Assembly: GCA_036374835.1 (NCBI GenBank)
Contig: DASUTB010000045.1
Coordinates: forward strand, 1 to 43,467
DNA: 43,467 nt
Origin: DASUTB01 sp036374835
GTDB lineage: Bacteria > Actinomycetota > Actinomycetes > Jiangellales > Jiangellaceae
Direction: 5' to 3'
This document shows, in pieces, positions 23,136-30,612 of the stretch (position 1 is its first letter; each line of letters begins with the position of its first letter). A program made the position numbers and the translations under genes. Under the pieces are notes generated by a model. It saw nothing but the letters and a program-made list of their open reading frames with translations. It was not told the DNA's origin and searched no databases.

Positions 23136-23184
23136 ATACTAGGATGTCCTAGTAACTCTCGCGGGTCGCCGTCACACCTATGAT
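23136..23184. promoter_or_regulatory. Divergent leaderless promoters with a 16-bp palindrome (icmA / rrf2)
   Basis: ACTAGGA-TG-TCCTAGT at 23138-23153 is a perfect palindrome. On the minus strand it overlaps TAGTAT (23136-23141), 7 nt from the mutase ATG. On the plus strand TATGAT (23179-23184) lies 6 nt before the rrf2 GTG at 23191. It is a good candidate for the binding site of the adjacent Rrf2 protein. Confidence 0.7.
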
Positions 23185-23190
23185 TGCTAC

Positions 23191-23646
23191 GTGCACATCA
23201 CCGCCCGAGCCGACTACGCACTGCGTGCGGTCTGTGAGTTGGCCGGACGGCTCCCGGAGCACGTCTCGCGCGGCGAACTGGCCGAGGGCCAGCAGATTCC
23301 CGGAAAGTTCCTCGAAAGCATCCTCGGCGACCTGCGGCGCGCCGGGCTGCTGGAGTCCCAGCGCGGTGCGGCCGGCGGATACCGGCTCGCTCGCGACCCG
23401 GCGACGATCCCACTGGCCGACGTGATCCGGGCGATCGACGGCCCGCTCGCCGCGGTCCGGGGCCTGCCGCCCGAACAAGCCGCCTACCAAGGCGCGGCGC
23501 GGCACCTGCGTGACGTGTGGGTGGCGGTGCGCGCGAGCATGCGGACGGTCCTGGAGACGACGACTGTCGCGGACGTTCGGGACGGCACCCTTCCCGACGT
23601 CGTCGCCGAACTCACGTCCCGGCCCGAATCCTGGTCCCGCCGCTAG
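23191..23646 (+). CDS. Rrf2-family regulator without iron-sulfur cysteines
   Basis: A 151-aa winged-helix regulator. The N-terminus VHITARADYALRAVCELAGR is characteristic, followed by IPGKFLESILGDLRRAGLLES and GAAGGYRLARDPATIPLADV. The only cysteine is in the first helix; the three-cysteine cluster-binding loop of IscR/NsrR is absent. So it probably senses something other than a cluster, perhaps a metabolite such as an acyl-CoA. GTG 23191 is supported by a TATGAT box 6 nt upstream. It is divergent from icmA and probably represses both genes through the palindrome at 23138-23153. Confidence 0.9.
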   Translation: MHITARADYALRAVCELAGRLPEHVSRGELAEGQQIPGKFLESILGDLRRAGLLESQRGAAGGYRLARDPATIPLADVIRAIDGPLAAVRGLPPEQAAYQGAARHLRDVWVAVRASMRTVLETTTVADVRDGTLPDVVAELTSRPESWSRR

Positions 23647-23650
23647 GAAT

Positions 23651-23826
23651 GACCACGTTAACGACCCGTCGTCTTGCTTAACGACTCGTCAACGGGTCGC
23701 CAACCGTCCAAAAGCACGACTGGCGTGCAGAACGAACCCGAGACACAAACAGCTGGTCGTAGTGAAGTAACGATTCGCGACCCTTCAACGGGACGCTAAC
23801 GACGTCGAAGGGTCGCTAACGTGGTC
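23651..23826. repeat. Nested inverted repeats in the rrf2/marR convergent gap
   Basis: The outer arms GACCACGTTAACGACCC (23651-23667) and GGGTCGCTAACGTGGTC (23810-23826) are complementary at 16 of 17 positions and enclose about 140 bp. Inside are CGACCCGT...ACGGGTCG (23662-23669/23692-23699) and CGACCCTTC...GAAGGGTCG (23779-23787/23803-23811). The right arm includes the marR stop codon. No gene was found in 23647-23815. Confidence 0.7.
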
Positions 23827-24334
23827 GTTCGGGGGTGAAGTCGCCGGCGGCGATGCGGACCTGCCGGAGCACGTCGAACAGGTGCGTCCGCGCCTCGTCG
23901 TCGAGCGCGGCCAGTCCGAACTCCGCGGCCATCAGCTCATCGGTGACCTTGGTGACGACGTCCCGACCCTGGTCGGTGATCGCGGCCAGCGTTCCCCGCC
24001 CATCGCGAGGATTCGGCTCGCGGGTGACGAAACCAGCCTTCTCGAGCCGGTGGATCGTATTCGTGACGCTCGTTGGATGCACCATGAGCCGCTCGCCGAT
24101 CTTGGCCATCGGCAACGCACCGGCCCGGCTGAAGCTCAACAAGACGAGCGCCTCGTATCGCGCGAACGTCAGACCGTAAGGGCGGCAGATCCGGTCGAAC
24201 TCGGCCAGCAACAACTGCTGGGCGCGCATGACGGACGTCGCCGCGGCCATCGCCTCGGACGGCCCGAACCGCTCACGCCACACCTGCGCGGCGCGTTCGA
24301 TCGGGTCGAACGCCAGGTCGAGCGGTTCAGCCAC
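23816..24334 (-). CDS. MarR-family transcription regulator
   Basis: A 172-aa winged-helix regulator. The MarR core is LTFARYEALVLLSFSRAGAL, then MAKIGERLMVHPTSVTNTIHRLEKAGFV as recognition helix and start of the wing, and RDGRGTLAAITDQGRD as the wing. It starts at GTG 24334, 15 bp after the PH-domain gene's stop, so it appears to be the last gene of a three-gene unit with the PH-domain and small membrane proteins. Ligand and targets unknown. Its last codons form part of the large inverted repeat 23651-23826. Confidence 0.9.
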   Translation of the reverse strand: MAEPLDLAFDPIERAAQVWRERFGPSEAMAAATSVMRAQQLLLAEFDRICRPYGLTFARYEALVLLSFSRAGALPMAKIGERLMVHPTSVTNTIHRLEKAGFVTREPNPRDGRGTLAAITDQGRDVVTKVTDELMAAEFGLAALDDEARTHLFDVLRQVRIAAGDFTPERPR

Positions 24335-24349
24335 GCGGACAATTTACCT

Positions 24350-25054
24350 TCAACGCGGCCAGCGCGCGGTCACCGGTCTCGGCCTGCGTGGATGCTCGGA
24401 GCGCGGCCGCTTCGGCGGTTCCTCCGGCTCGGGCAGGCTCCCGGAGTCTTCATCGCCGAGCAGACCGAGCATCTGGCGGCGTCGGCGGTGGATCACCCTC
24501 GCCCGCTGGGACGTCTGCGGAATCAACTCGATCCGGCGCAGCCCCTGCTCCTGTGCGGCGTTCTCGAGAACGAGGTTTCCCGCCCCGACCATGCGCAAAT
24601 TCCACGGCTGCTCGACCGTGATGTCGAGCACCCGCACGATCTCCATCTCGGCTTCTTGGATCGAGAAGACCCCCCAGACCCGGAAGACGCGCGAGTCGGT
24701 GATGACGAATCTGTCTCGCGCCACCGCGAGGAGCTTGAAAAAGCCGTAGCCCAGTACGCCGAGCATGACCAGCAGCGGGAACCCGAGCGTGTCGATCGGG
24801 GACCACCACAGCCACAACATTCCGAAGATCACACCGGCGAGCAAGATCGCGACCGGCTTGATGTAGGCGACCCAGTGATGTCTCGCGTGCGAGAGCACTT
24901 CTTCATCGTCGATGAGCTTGCGAACCACGAGGCGCCGGCCGAACATGGCGGTGAACCATCGCCAGAACATCCGGTGCAGACCGTCCTCGGCGATCCGGTC
25001 GAGCCAGCGTAGGAAACCATCGGTGGCTCCGCCGAAGAGGTTGGAGAACGACAC
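24350..25054 (-). CDS. Bacterial PH-domain membrane protein
   Basis: A 234-aa protein with two adjacent transmembrane helices (about residues 65-105: VAILLAGVIFGMLWLWW and LLVMLGVLGYGFFKLLAV), then a bacterial PH (bPH2) domain (RDRFVITDSRVFRVWGVF, EIVRVLDITVEQPWNLRMVG, NLVLENAAQEQGLRRIELIP) and a basic/Pro-rich tail. The N-terminus carries a positively charged cytoplasmic part. Such proteins are common in actinobacteria; their role is not established. It starts at GTG 25054, 14 bp after the small membrane protein gene, with marR following. Confidence 0.85.
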   Translation of the reverse strand: MSFSNLFGGATDGFLRWLDRIAEDGLHRMFWRWFTAMFGRRLVVRKLIDDEEVLSHARHHWVAYIKPVAILLAGVIFGMLWLWWSPIDTLGFPLLVMLGVLGYGFFKLLAVARDRFVITDSRVFRVWGVFSIQEAEMEIVRVLDITVEQPWNLRMVGAGNLVLENAAQEQGLRRIELIPQTSQRARVIHRRRRQMLGLLGDEDSGSLPEPEEPPKRPRSEHPRRPRPVTARWPR

Positions 25055-25068
25055 CGATCCGGCCGCCT

Positions 25069-25227
25069 TTAGCTGAACAGTTCAGTGACGAACGTGATAA
25101 TCGCTTCGAACGCCAGCGCGACCGCCCCGAGCGCGCCGCGAATCGCCGCCGCGGCACCCTCCGGCGAGCTGATCAGGTAATAAGCGGCAAAGGCGATGGC
25201 CAGGACGGTCAGCACCTTCTTGAACAC
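25069..25227 (-). CDS. Small membrane protein
   Basis: A 52-aa protein from GTG 25227 (VFKKVLTVLAIAFAAYYLIS, then AIRGALGAVALAFEAIITFV) with two hydrophobic segments. AAGGAC lies upstream at the normal distance; the longer in-frame ORF starting at 25314 lacks support. Similar short proteins are found in many actinobacteria and I know no function. It heads the run to the PH-domain and marR genes. Confidence 0.65.
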   Translation of the reverse strand: MFKKVLTVLAIAFAAYYLISSPEGAAAAIRGALGAVALAFEAIITFVTELFS

Positions 25228-25337
25228 GGGGACGTCCTTCCGTCGCGAGCCCTGGACGGGCACAAAGCTTCTATCATGTTCTACCCGACGCGGAGCCGCC
25301 CGCGGCTGCGCCACGCCGTACCACTATCGTACGCCGA

Positions 25338-26288
25338 TCACTGCACACCGGCGATCACCTCATCCGCAGCAGCGTACGGGTCCGTACGCCCCAAAAGCAC
25401 CATTTCAGCCAGCGTGTCTAGCCTGGCGTCACCGTGGATCTCGGCGAACCTCCGGCGCAATATCGACATCGCGATCGCCTCGATCTCGTCGCGCACCCGG
25501 CGGGTACGGCGCCGGTCCAGCTCTCCGGACGCGGATAGCCAGGCGCGGTGCTTGTCGATCGCCTCGACGAGCTCGTCGATGCCCTCACCACGGTGGGCGA
25601 CGGTGGAAACGATCGGTTCGCGCCACTCGCCAGGGCCTCGCTCGGCCATCCGGATCATCGACCGCAGGTCCCGTACGACCTGATCCGCACCCTCACGGTC
25701 GGCCTTGTTGACCACGAAGATGTCGCCGACTTCGAGCAGCCCGGCCTTGGCCGCCTGAATGCCGTCACCCAGGCCGGGGGCGAGCAGCACCAATGTGGTA
25801 TCCGCGAGTGCGGCGACTTCGACTTCGGACTGGCCGACACCGACGGTTTCGACGCAGATCACGTCGCAGCCGGCCGCATCGAGCACCCGGACCGCCTGCG
25901 GCGTCGCCCAGCTCAGCCCGCCGAGATGGCCGCGCGTGGCCATCGATCGGATGTAGACGCCGTCGTCGGTCGCATGCTCCTGCATGCGCACCCGGTCTCC
26001 GAGCAACGCACCGCCGGTGAAGGGGGACGTCGGGTCGACCGCCAGGACGCCGACCCGCCGGCCGTCCGCGCGGTACGCCGACACGAGGCCGGACGTAATT
26101 GTCGACTTGCCGACACCGGGTGATCCGGTGATTCCGATGATCGGCGCATTCTTGGCATGCGGGGTCAGCGCCGCCATCACGTCGCGCAGCTGATCGGAGC
26201 CGCTCTCTACGGCGGAGATCAGGCGCGCGACGGCACGAGGGTCGCCGTCCCGCGCCCGTGTGACGAGTTCCTCGATGCGAAGCGTCAA
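25338..26288 (-). CDS. meaB: MeaB-type GTPase chaperone of B12-dependent mutases
   Basis: A 316-aa G3E-family P-loop GTPase that loads and protects adenosylcobalamin in acyl-CoA mutases. Walker A GSPGVGKS (55-62), switch region DPTSPFTGGALLGDRVRM, ETVGVGQSEVEV and the NKAD guanine motif are all present; the C-terminal dimerisation arm is intact. No ATG or GTG fits. The start is TTG 26288, which overlaps the thiolase stop (TTGA at 26285-26288), implying translational coupling. It lies 2 kb from the IcmA-type gene, so that mutase or a methylmalonyl-CoA mutase encoded elsewhere is its client. Confidence 0.92.
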   Translation of the reverse strand: MTLRIEELVTRARDGDPRAVARLISAVESGSDQLRDVMAALTPHAKNAPIIGITGSPGVGKSTITSGLVSAYRADGRRVGVLAVDPTSPFTGGALLGDRVRMQEHATDDGVYIRSMATRGHLGGLSWATPQAVRVLDAAGCDVICVETVGVGQSEVEVAALADTTLVLLAPGLGDGIQAAKAGLLEVGDIFVVNKADREGADQVVRDLRSMIRMAERGPGEWREPIVSTVAHRGEGIDELVEAIDKHRAWLSASGELDRRRTRRVRDEIEAIAMSILRRRFAEIHGDARLDTLAEMVLLGRTDPYAAADEVIAGVQ

Positions 26289-27457
26289 GACGCCGGCACC
26301 CGCACGATCAGCGCGTCGCCCTGCCCGCCTCCGCCGCACAGCCCAGCCGCGCCGATGCCGCCCCCACGCCGGCGCAGCTCGTAGGCGAGCGTCAGCACCA
26401 GCCGGGCGCCGGACATGCCGATCGGGTGGCCGACGGCGATCGCGCCGCCGTTCACGTTGACGATCTCCTCGGACACACCGAGTTCCTCGGTGCTGGCGAT
26501 GCCGACGGCCGCGAATGCCTCGTTGATCTCGATGAGGTCAAGATCGGACGGTGCGACGCCATCTTTCGCGCACGCCGCCTTGATCGCCTCAGCCGGCCGG
26601 CTCTGCAGCGTCGAGTCGGGCCCGGCAACGACTCCGTGCGCTCCGATCTCGGCGAGCCAGCTCAGGCCGAGTTCCTCGGCTTTGGCCTTGCTCATCACCA
26701 CGACCGCGCAAGCGCCGTCAGAGATCTGGGATGATGAGCCGGCAGTGATCGTGCCGCCCTTCGAGAACGCGCCGCGCAGCTTGGCCAGGCCCTCGACCGT
26801 CGTGTCCGGACGGATGCCCTCGTCCTCACTGAACAGCACCGGTTCACCACGCCGCTGCGGGATCTCGACCGGGACGACCTCGTCCTCGAACAGCCCGTTC
26901 TTCCAGGCGGCCGCCGCGCGCTGATGCGAGCGAGCGCTGAACTCGTCCTGCTGCTGCCGGGACGGCGTGTACGCGCGTTCGGTCAGCGCACCCATCGGCT
27001 GGTCGGTGAACACGTCCCACAGGCCGTCATAGGCCATATGATCGATCATCGTCACGTCGCCGTACTTGTGGCCTTCGCGCGAGCCGGTCAACAGATGCGG
27101 AGCGTTCGTCATCGACTCCATGCCGCCGGCCACGACAATGTCGAACTCGCCGGCGCGCACCAGCTGATCGGCCAACGCGATGGCGTCGATCCCGGACAGG
27201 CACACCTTGTTAACCGTCAAGGCCGGCACCGTCATCGGGATCCCCGCCTTGGCGGCCGCCTGCCGCGCCGGGATCTGCCCCACGCCGGCCTGCAGTACTT
27301 GTCCCATGATCACGTAGTCGACCTGATCTGGCTCGACGGACGCCTTCTCCAGCGCGTTCTTGATGGCGATAGCCCCGAGATCGACCGCGGAGAAATCTTT
27401 CAAGCTGCCCAGCAACTTGCCGATCGGCGTGCGGGCGCCGGCAACGATGACGTTCAT
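26285..27457 (-). CDS. Acetyl-CoA C-acetyltransferase (FadA4-like thiolase)
   Basis: A 390-aa biosynthetic-type thiolase, normal length. It condenses two acetyl-CoA to acetoacetyl-CoA or cleaves 3-ketoacyl-CoA. Catalytic residues are visible: nucleophile C86 in VNKVCLSG, the INEAFA motif, H344 in GHPIGMSGAR, and C374 in LCGGGGQGDA. ATG 27457 lies 6 nt after TATCGT on the minus strand, so a leaderless transcript is likely. Coupled to meaB downstream and divergent from pduO, 72 bp away. In mycobacteria fadA4 (Rv1323) lies beside the epimerase and thioredoxin genes, as here. Confidence 0.95.
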   Translation of the reverse strand: MNVIVAGARTPIGKLLGSLKDFSAVDLGAIAIKNALEKASVEPDQVDYVIMGQVLQAGVGQIPARQAAAKAGIPMTVPALTVNKVCLSGIDAIALADQLVRAGEFDIVVAGGMESMTNAPHLLTGSREGHKYGDVTMIDHMAYDGLWDVFTDQPMGALTERAYTPSRQQQDEFSARSHQRAAAAWKNGLFEDEVVPVEIPQRRGEPVLFSEDEGIRPDTTVEGLAKLRGAFSKGGTITAGSSSQISDGACAVVVMSKAKAEELGLSWLAEIGAHGVVAGPDSTLQSRPAEAIKAACAKDGVAPSDLDLIEINEAFAAVGIASTEELGVSEEIVNVNGGAIAVGHPIGMSGARLVLTLAYELRRRGGGIGAAGLCGGGGQGDALIVRVPAS

Positions 27458-27463
27458 ACCCCA

Positions 27464-27522
27464 ACGATACGTTCACGTGCCCATGCAGCCCACAAACCCC
27501 TTCGTGATCACGCGGCTAGAGT
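27464..27522. promoter_or_regulatory. Back-to-back leaderless promoters (thiolase / pduO)
   Basis: Minus strand: TATCGT (27464-27469), 6 nt, ATG 27457. Plus strand: TAGAGT (27517-27522), 7 nt, GTG 27530. Neither start has a convincing ribosome site, though GGGG precedes the thiolase ATG. The 72-bp gap holds both. Confidence 0.55.
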
Positions 27523-27529
27523 GGCTACC

Positions 27530-28066
27530 GTGAAGGTCTACACAAAACGCGGCGACGACGGAACGACCGGGCTGCTCTACGGCGGCCGGGTAAACAAGAG
27601 CGATCCGGCGGTGCGCGCCTACGGCGTCGTGGACGAGGCCCAGGCCGCGATCGGGCTGGCCCGCGCGGGCGCGGACCGGGGCGGGGAACTCGACGAGTTG
27701 TTGATCGGCATCGAGCGCGACCTGTGGGTACTCATGGCCGATCTGGCGTTGAACCCGGACCGGCGCGACCGCGGCAAGCCCGGGCAGACGCTCGTCACCG
27801 CAGAGATGGTCAGCGCGCTCGAAACATCGATCGACGAGATCTCCGAGCGCTTCGAACCGCCCACCGACTTCGCCGTCCCTGGAGGGCATCCGGTCGCTGC
27901 GGCGTTGGACTTCGCCCGCACCGTCGTCCGCCGCGCCGAACGCGAGTCCCTGGACGTCGCCGCCGACGGTTCTTACGCGGTGCCCTACCTGAACCGCTGC
28001 TCGGACCTGCTGTGGACGCTCGCCCGGTGGGTCGAGGGCGAGTCGTTACTGGCCAAGAACGCCTAG
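27530..28066 (+). CDS. Cob(I)alamin adenosyltransferase, PduO type
   Basis: A 178-aa ATP:corrinoid adenosyltransferase that makes adenosylcobalamin, the cofactor of acyl-CoA mutases. The N-terminal ATP loop is VYTKRGDDGTTGLLYGGRV. The C-terminal signature is FAVPGGHPVAAALDFARTVVRRAERES, and the family end NRCSDLLWTLARW is present. GTG 27530 is supported by TAGAGT 7 nt upstream; GTG 27521 is an alternative three codons earlier. The much longer open frame upstream is antisense to the thiolase. It works together with the nearby MeaB and mutase. Confidence 0.95.
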   Translation: MKVYTKRGDDGTTGLLYGGRVNKSDPAVRAYGVVDEAQAAIGLARAGADRGGELDELLIGIERDLWVLMADLALNPDRRDRGKPGQTLVTAEMVSALETSIDEISERFEPPTDFAVPGGHPVAAALDFARTVVRRAERESLDVAADGSYAVPYLNRCSDLLWTLARWVEGESLLAKNA

Positions 28067-28133
28067 TCCAGTTCCTGGACACTGCGTCCAGGAATGTCAT
28101 CAGATTGCAACCGGCGACGCGGCGAATCAGCAA

Positions 28134-28139
28134 TAGCGT
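28134..28139 (+). promoter_or_regulatory. -10 box for a leaderless transcript of the short DivIVA-like gene
   Basis: TAGCGT, then 7 nt (TGTTCCC), then ATG 28147. There is no ribosome site, so this supports the start chosen. Confidence 0.5.
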
Positions 28140-28146
28140 TGTTCCC

Positions 28147-28623
28147 ATGGGTAACTCGCGACACGAGGTGGCCGACGACGGCATCGGCATATTCGATCTC
28201 CGCTTCAGCCCGAACTTCCGCAAGCGGTTCGCGGGCTACGACAAACGGGAGGTCGAGCTGTACATCCGCGGTCAAGAAGTCCTCATGACCAAGCTCAGGC
28301 TCGAGAAGGAACAGCTCGAGCGCCAGGTCATCCGGCTGCGCCAGCAGCTCATCGACACCCGCGAGCAGCTGGCGCAGGCGCGAGAGGCGATGACGGCAAG
28401 CTTGTCGCAGCGGCCGACCCACGACGAGCAGCGGGCACCCGACGCCGGCGCCGAAGCAGGCGAAACAGATCCAGACTCCGCTGACGTCGACGTCAGGGCC
28501 GAATCGGCCGTCGATGCGGCAGCCTCGACCGACGAGACAGATGCTCCGATGGCCGACGGTGCCGATGACGCAGCCGACGCCGAGTCGAGGACCGACGAGA
28601 CCGCCGAGGTGAAAGCGGCCTGA
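28147..28623 (+). CDS. DivIVA-like coiled-coil protein, short form
   Basis: A 158-aa protein. Residues 15-70 match the start of the larger protein at 29236: IFD, then GYDKREVELYI, then LEKEQLERQVIRLRQQL, a DivIVA-like N-terminal domain (GYD..EV) running into a coiled coil that ends near residue 85. The last 70 residues are disordered, rich in Asp, Glu, Ala and Thr. DivIVA-type proteins bind curved membrane and mark cell poles or septa; that role is inferred from similarity. It is separated from its larger relative only by the epimerase gene on the other strand. Confidence 0.7.
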   Translation: MGNSRHEVADDGIGIFDLRFSPNFRKRFAGYDKREVELYIRGQEVLMTKLRLEKEQLERQVIRLRQQLIDTREQLAQAREAMTASLSQRPTHDEQRAPDAGAEAGETDPDSADVDVRAESAVDAAASTDETDAPMADGADDAADAESRTDETAEVKAA

Positions 28624-28637
28624 TCGGGCGTTTGCCG

Positions 28638-29063
28638 CTACGCCGCCGGCTCGACCAGTTCGACGAGTACCCCGCCGGCGTCTTTGGGATGGATGAAGTT
28701 GATCCGCGCGCCGGCCGTCCCCCGTCTCGGCTGGTCGTAAAGCATCCGCAAACCACGTGAACGTAATGTCGCGCATACCTGATCAAGATCGCTCACCCGG
28801 TACGCGATCTGCTGCAGTCCGGGCCCGGAGCGGTCGAGGAACCTCGCGATCGCCGAGTCCGGGCCGACCGGAGCGAGCAACTGCAACAGCGTGCCGTCCT
28901 TATCTCCCCCGGCACGCATCATCGCCTCCCGAACGCCCTGCTCCTCGTTGATCTCGTGGTGGACGAGCTCCATACCGAACGTGTCGCGGTACCACTCCAC
29001 CGAGACGTCCAGATCGTGGACGGCGACACCGACATGGTCGATACCGTCGAAGAGTTCATCCAT
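28638..29063 (-). CDS. mce: Methylmalonyl-CoA epimerase
   Basis: A 141-aa glyoxalase-fold enzyme that converts (S)- to (R)-methylmalonyl-CoA in propionate breakdown. Segments: FDGIDHVGVAVHDLD, WYRDTFGMEL, LLQLLAP, INFIHPKDAGGVLVELVEP. Metal-ligand positions by spacing to the P. shermanii enzyme are H10, Q61, residue 85 and E135. Residue 85 is Gln (GLQQIAYRV) where characterised enzymes have His. ATG 29063 is used; an in-frame extension upstream lacks support. It ends 14 bp from the 3' end of the short DivIVA-like gene and starts divergently to the large one. Confidence 0.9.
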   Translation of the reverse strand: MDELFDGIDHVGVAVHDLDVSVEWYRDTFGMELVHHEINEEQGVREAMMRAGGDKDGTLLQLLAPVGPDSAIARFLDRSGPGLQQIAYRVSDLDQVCATLRSRGLRMLYDQPRRGTAGARINFIHPKDAGGVLVELVEPAA

Positions 29064-29235
29064 GCTGGCAGCGTACTCAACGCTCCGACATGCTTCGGTT
29101 GTGAGCAAAATTTGACCGCCCCGCAATCTCACAACGCGCCTCTATCGGAGTACCCTGCCAATCGCACTACGTATGCCCACTGCACCGGCGCACATCGTGA
29201 CGGCCATCCGGAGGCCGCACGGCAATGAGGAGATC

Positions 29236-30489
29236 ATGGACAAGGCAGGCAAGCAGCTAGCGACCACGGACGGCTACGACGAGGAGCCTTCGATCTTCGA
29301 CAGCAGTCCGAGTGGCGGGCTCAAGAGTGAACTTCGTGGCTACGACCGGGCACAGGTCGAGCAGGTTATCCGCGAAAAGGAGAGCCTGGCCAATCGGCTC
29401 AAGGCGGAGAAGAGCCAGCTCGACCAGCAGGTGCGCAAGCTCCGGGAGAAGTACGCCGAGGCCTCGACCAAGCTGCGCGAGGCCGAGCAGCCCACGTACA
29501 CGGGCCTGGGCGCACGTATCGAACACCTGCTTCGGCTGGCCGAGGAACAGGCCGGCGAGCTCGTCGGCCAGGCCGAGGGCGAGGCGTCCGAACTTCGCGC
29601 CGAGGCCAAGGTCGACGCGGCCGAGCTGCGGTCCGCCGCCGAGAACGACGCGGAGGAGATGCGCGCCAGCGCCAAACGCGAAGCCGACGAACTCATCAGC
29701 GACGCCCGCCAGGAGGCCGAGGAACGCCGCTCCTCCGCGCAGACGGACGCAACGGCGCTGGTTGAAGACGCCGAGCGCGAGGCCGCCAATATCCGCGCCG
29801 CCATCGAGCACGAGGCCGCCGAGAAGCGCGCCAACCTCGAGCAGGAGCTGAACCGCAAGGCGGTCGAGGCCGAGCGCGCCGAGCAGCAAGCACGCACCAA
29901 GCTCCGCGACGAGCTCGCCGCCGAGCGCAAGGAAGCCTCGCGCGACCTCGAGCGCGACCTCGCCGAAATGAAAAAGCAGCTCCAAGAGGGCCGGGCGCTC
30001 GCCGAGAAGGAGCGCGAAGAGCTCGACACCGAGCTGCGGACCAAGCGCGACCAGGCCGAGAAGGAGATCGCGGACAAGTTCGAGAAGACGAACCGCGAGA
30101 CCAAGGAGCTCGTCGACAAGGCGCTCGCCCGCCAGGAGGCCGCCAAGGCAAACGCAAAGGCCGAGGAAGATCGTGCGGCCAAGATCAAGCGCACCAGCAA
30201 CGAAGAGGCCAAGGCGCTGATCGACCGGTCCAAGCGCAACGCCGAGCAGATCGTCGCGACCGCGAAGTCCACCGCCGAAGAGACGATCAGCGTGGCCAAG
30301 GAAGAAGCCGCGAAGATCAAGTCCGAGGCGCAGAAGATCGCCGAAGACTACAACCGCCAGGCCGAAGCCGCCCGCACCACGCTCAACCAGCTCAAGAGCA
30401 TGCTGGGCTTCGATGCCAAGCCGGCCGTCGGGTCCGGCAAGGACGAGGACGACGTGGTCGACGCCGAGGTTGTGGAGGACGGCCGCTAA
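29236..30489 (+). CDS. Long coiled-coil DivIVA/Scy-like protein
   Basis: A 417-aa protein. The N-terminal 75 residues resemble the short DivIVA-like protein at 28147 (IFD, LRGYDRAQVEQVI, EKSQLDQQVRKLR). Residues about 48-385 are one long coiled coil with heptad and hendecad-like spacing, rich in Ala, Glu, Lys and Arg (ADELISDARQEAEERRSSAQ). The last 30 residues are acidic. Such proteins, sometimes annotated as cellulose-binding, include Scy and FilP of Streptomyces, which organise polar growth with DivIVA. That link is by architecture only. ATG 29236 has GAGGAG at 29227-29232. It has a strong hairpin terminator downstream. Confidence 0.82.
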   Translation: MDKAGKQLATTDGYDEEPSIFDSSPSGGLKSELRGYDRAQVEQVIREKESLANRLKAEKSQLDQQVRKLREKYAEASTKLREAEQPTYTGLGARIEHLLRLAEEQAGELVGQAEGEASELRAEAKVDAAELRSAAENDAEEMRASAKREADELISDARQEAEERRSSAQTDATALVEDAEREAANIRAAIEHEAAEKRANLEQELNRKAVEAERAEQQARTKLRDELAAERKEASRDLERDLAEMKKQLQEGRALAEKEREELDTELRTKRDQAEKEIADKFEKTNRETKELVDKALARQEAAKANAKAEEDRAAKIKRTSNEEAKALIDRSKRNAEQIVATAKSTAEETISVAKEEAAKIKSEAQKIAEDYNRQAEAARTTLNQLKSMLGFDAKPAVGSGKDEDDVVDAEVVEDGR

Positions 30490-30502
30490 CCGCTCCGAGC
30501 AA

Positions 30503-30562
30503 AGCACGGAAACGCCCCGTAACGGCTCGTCGAGAGGGCCGTTACGGGGGTGTTTCCGTGCT
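30503..30562. terminator. Large bidirectional terminator hairpin
   Basis: A 60-bp near-perfect palindrome between convergent genes. AGCACGGAAAC...CCCCGTAACGGC on the left pairs with GCCGTTACGGGG...GTTTCCGTGCT on the right, loop TCGTCGAGAGG, with one bulge. It is far longer than a typical terminator. Its TAACGGCTCGTC core resembles TAACGACTCGTC in the gap at 23651-23826. Confidence 0.8.
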
Positions 30563-30612
30563 CTACCGGGCCTACACGCCGCGTTAAGGCGGGAATTGCC
30601 AGCTTTACGTGA

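Noticed and set aside
23651..23826. CRISPR array
   Set aside because: The repeats are inverted and irregular, with no constant spacer length and no cas genes.
26924..27529. Upstream extension of the cobalamin adenosyltransferase
   Set aside because: Antisense to the thiolase; the family N-terminus begins at 27530 behind a -10 box.
29257..30507. Minus-strand open frame of 416 codons rich in Leu and Gly
   Set aside because: Mirror of the coiled-coil gene; its apparent hydrophobic repeats reflect complementary Glu/Ala codons.
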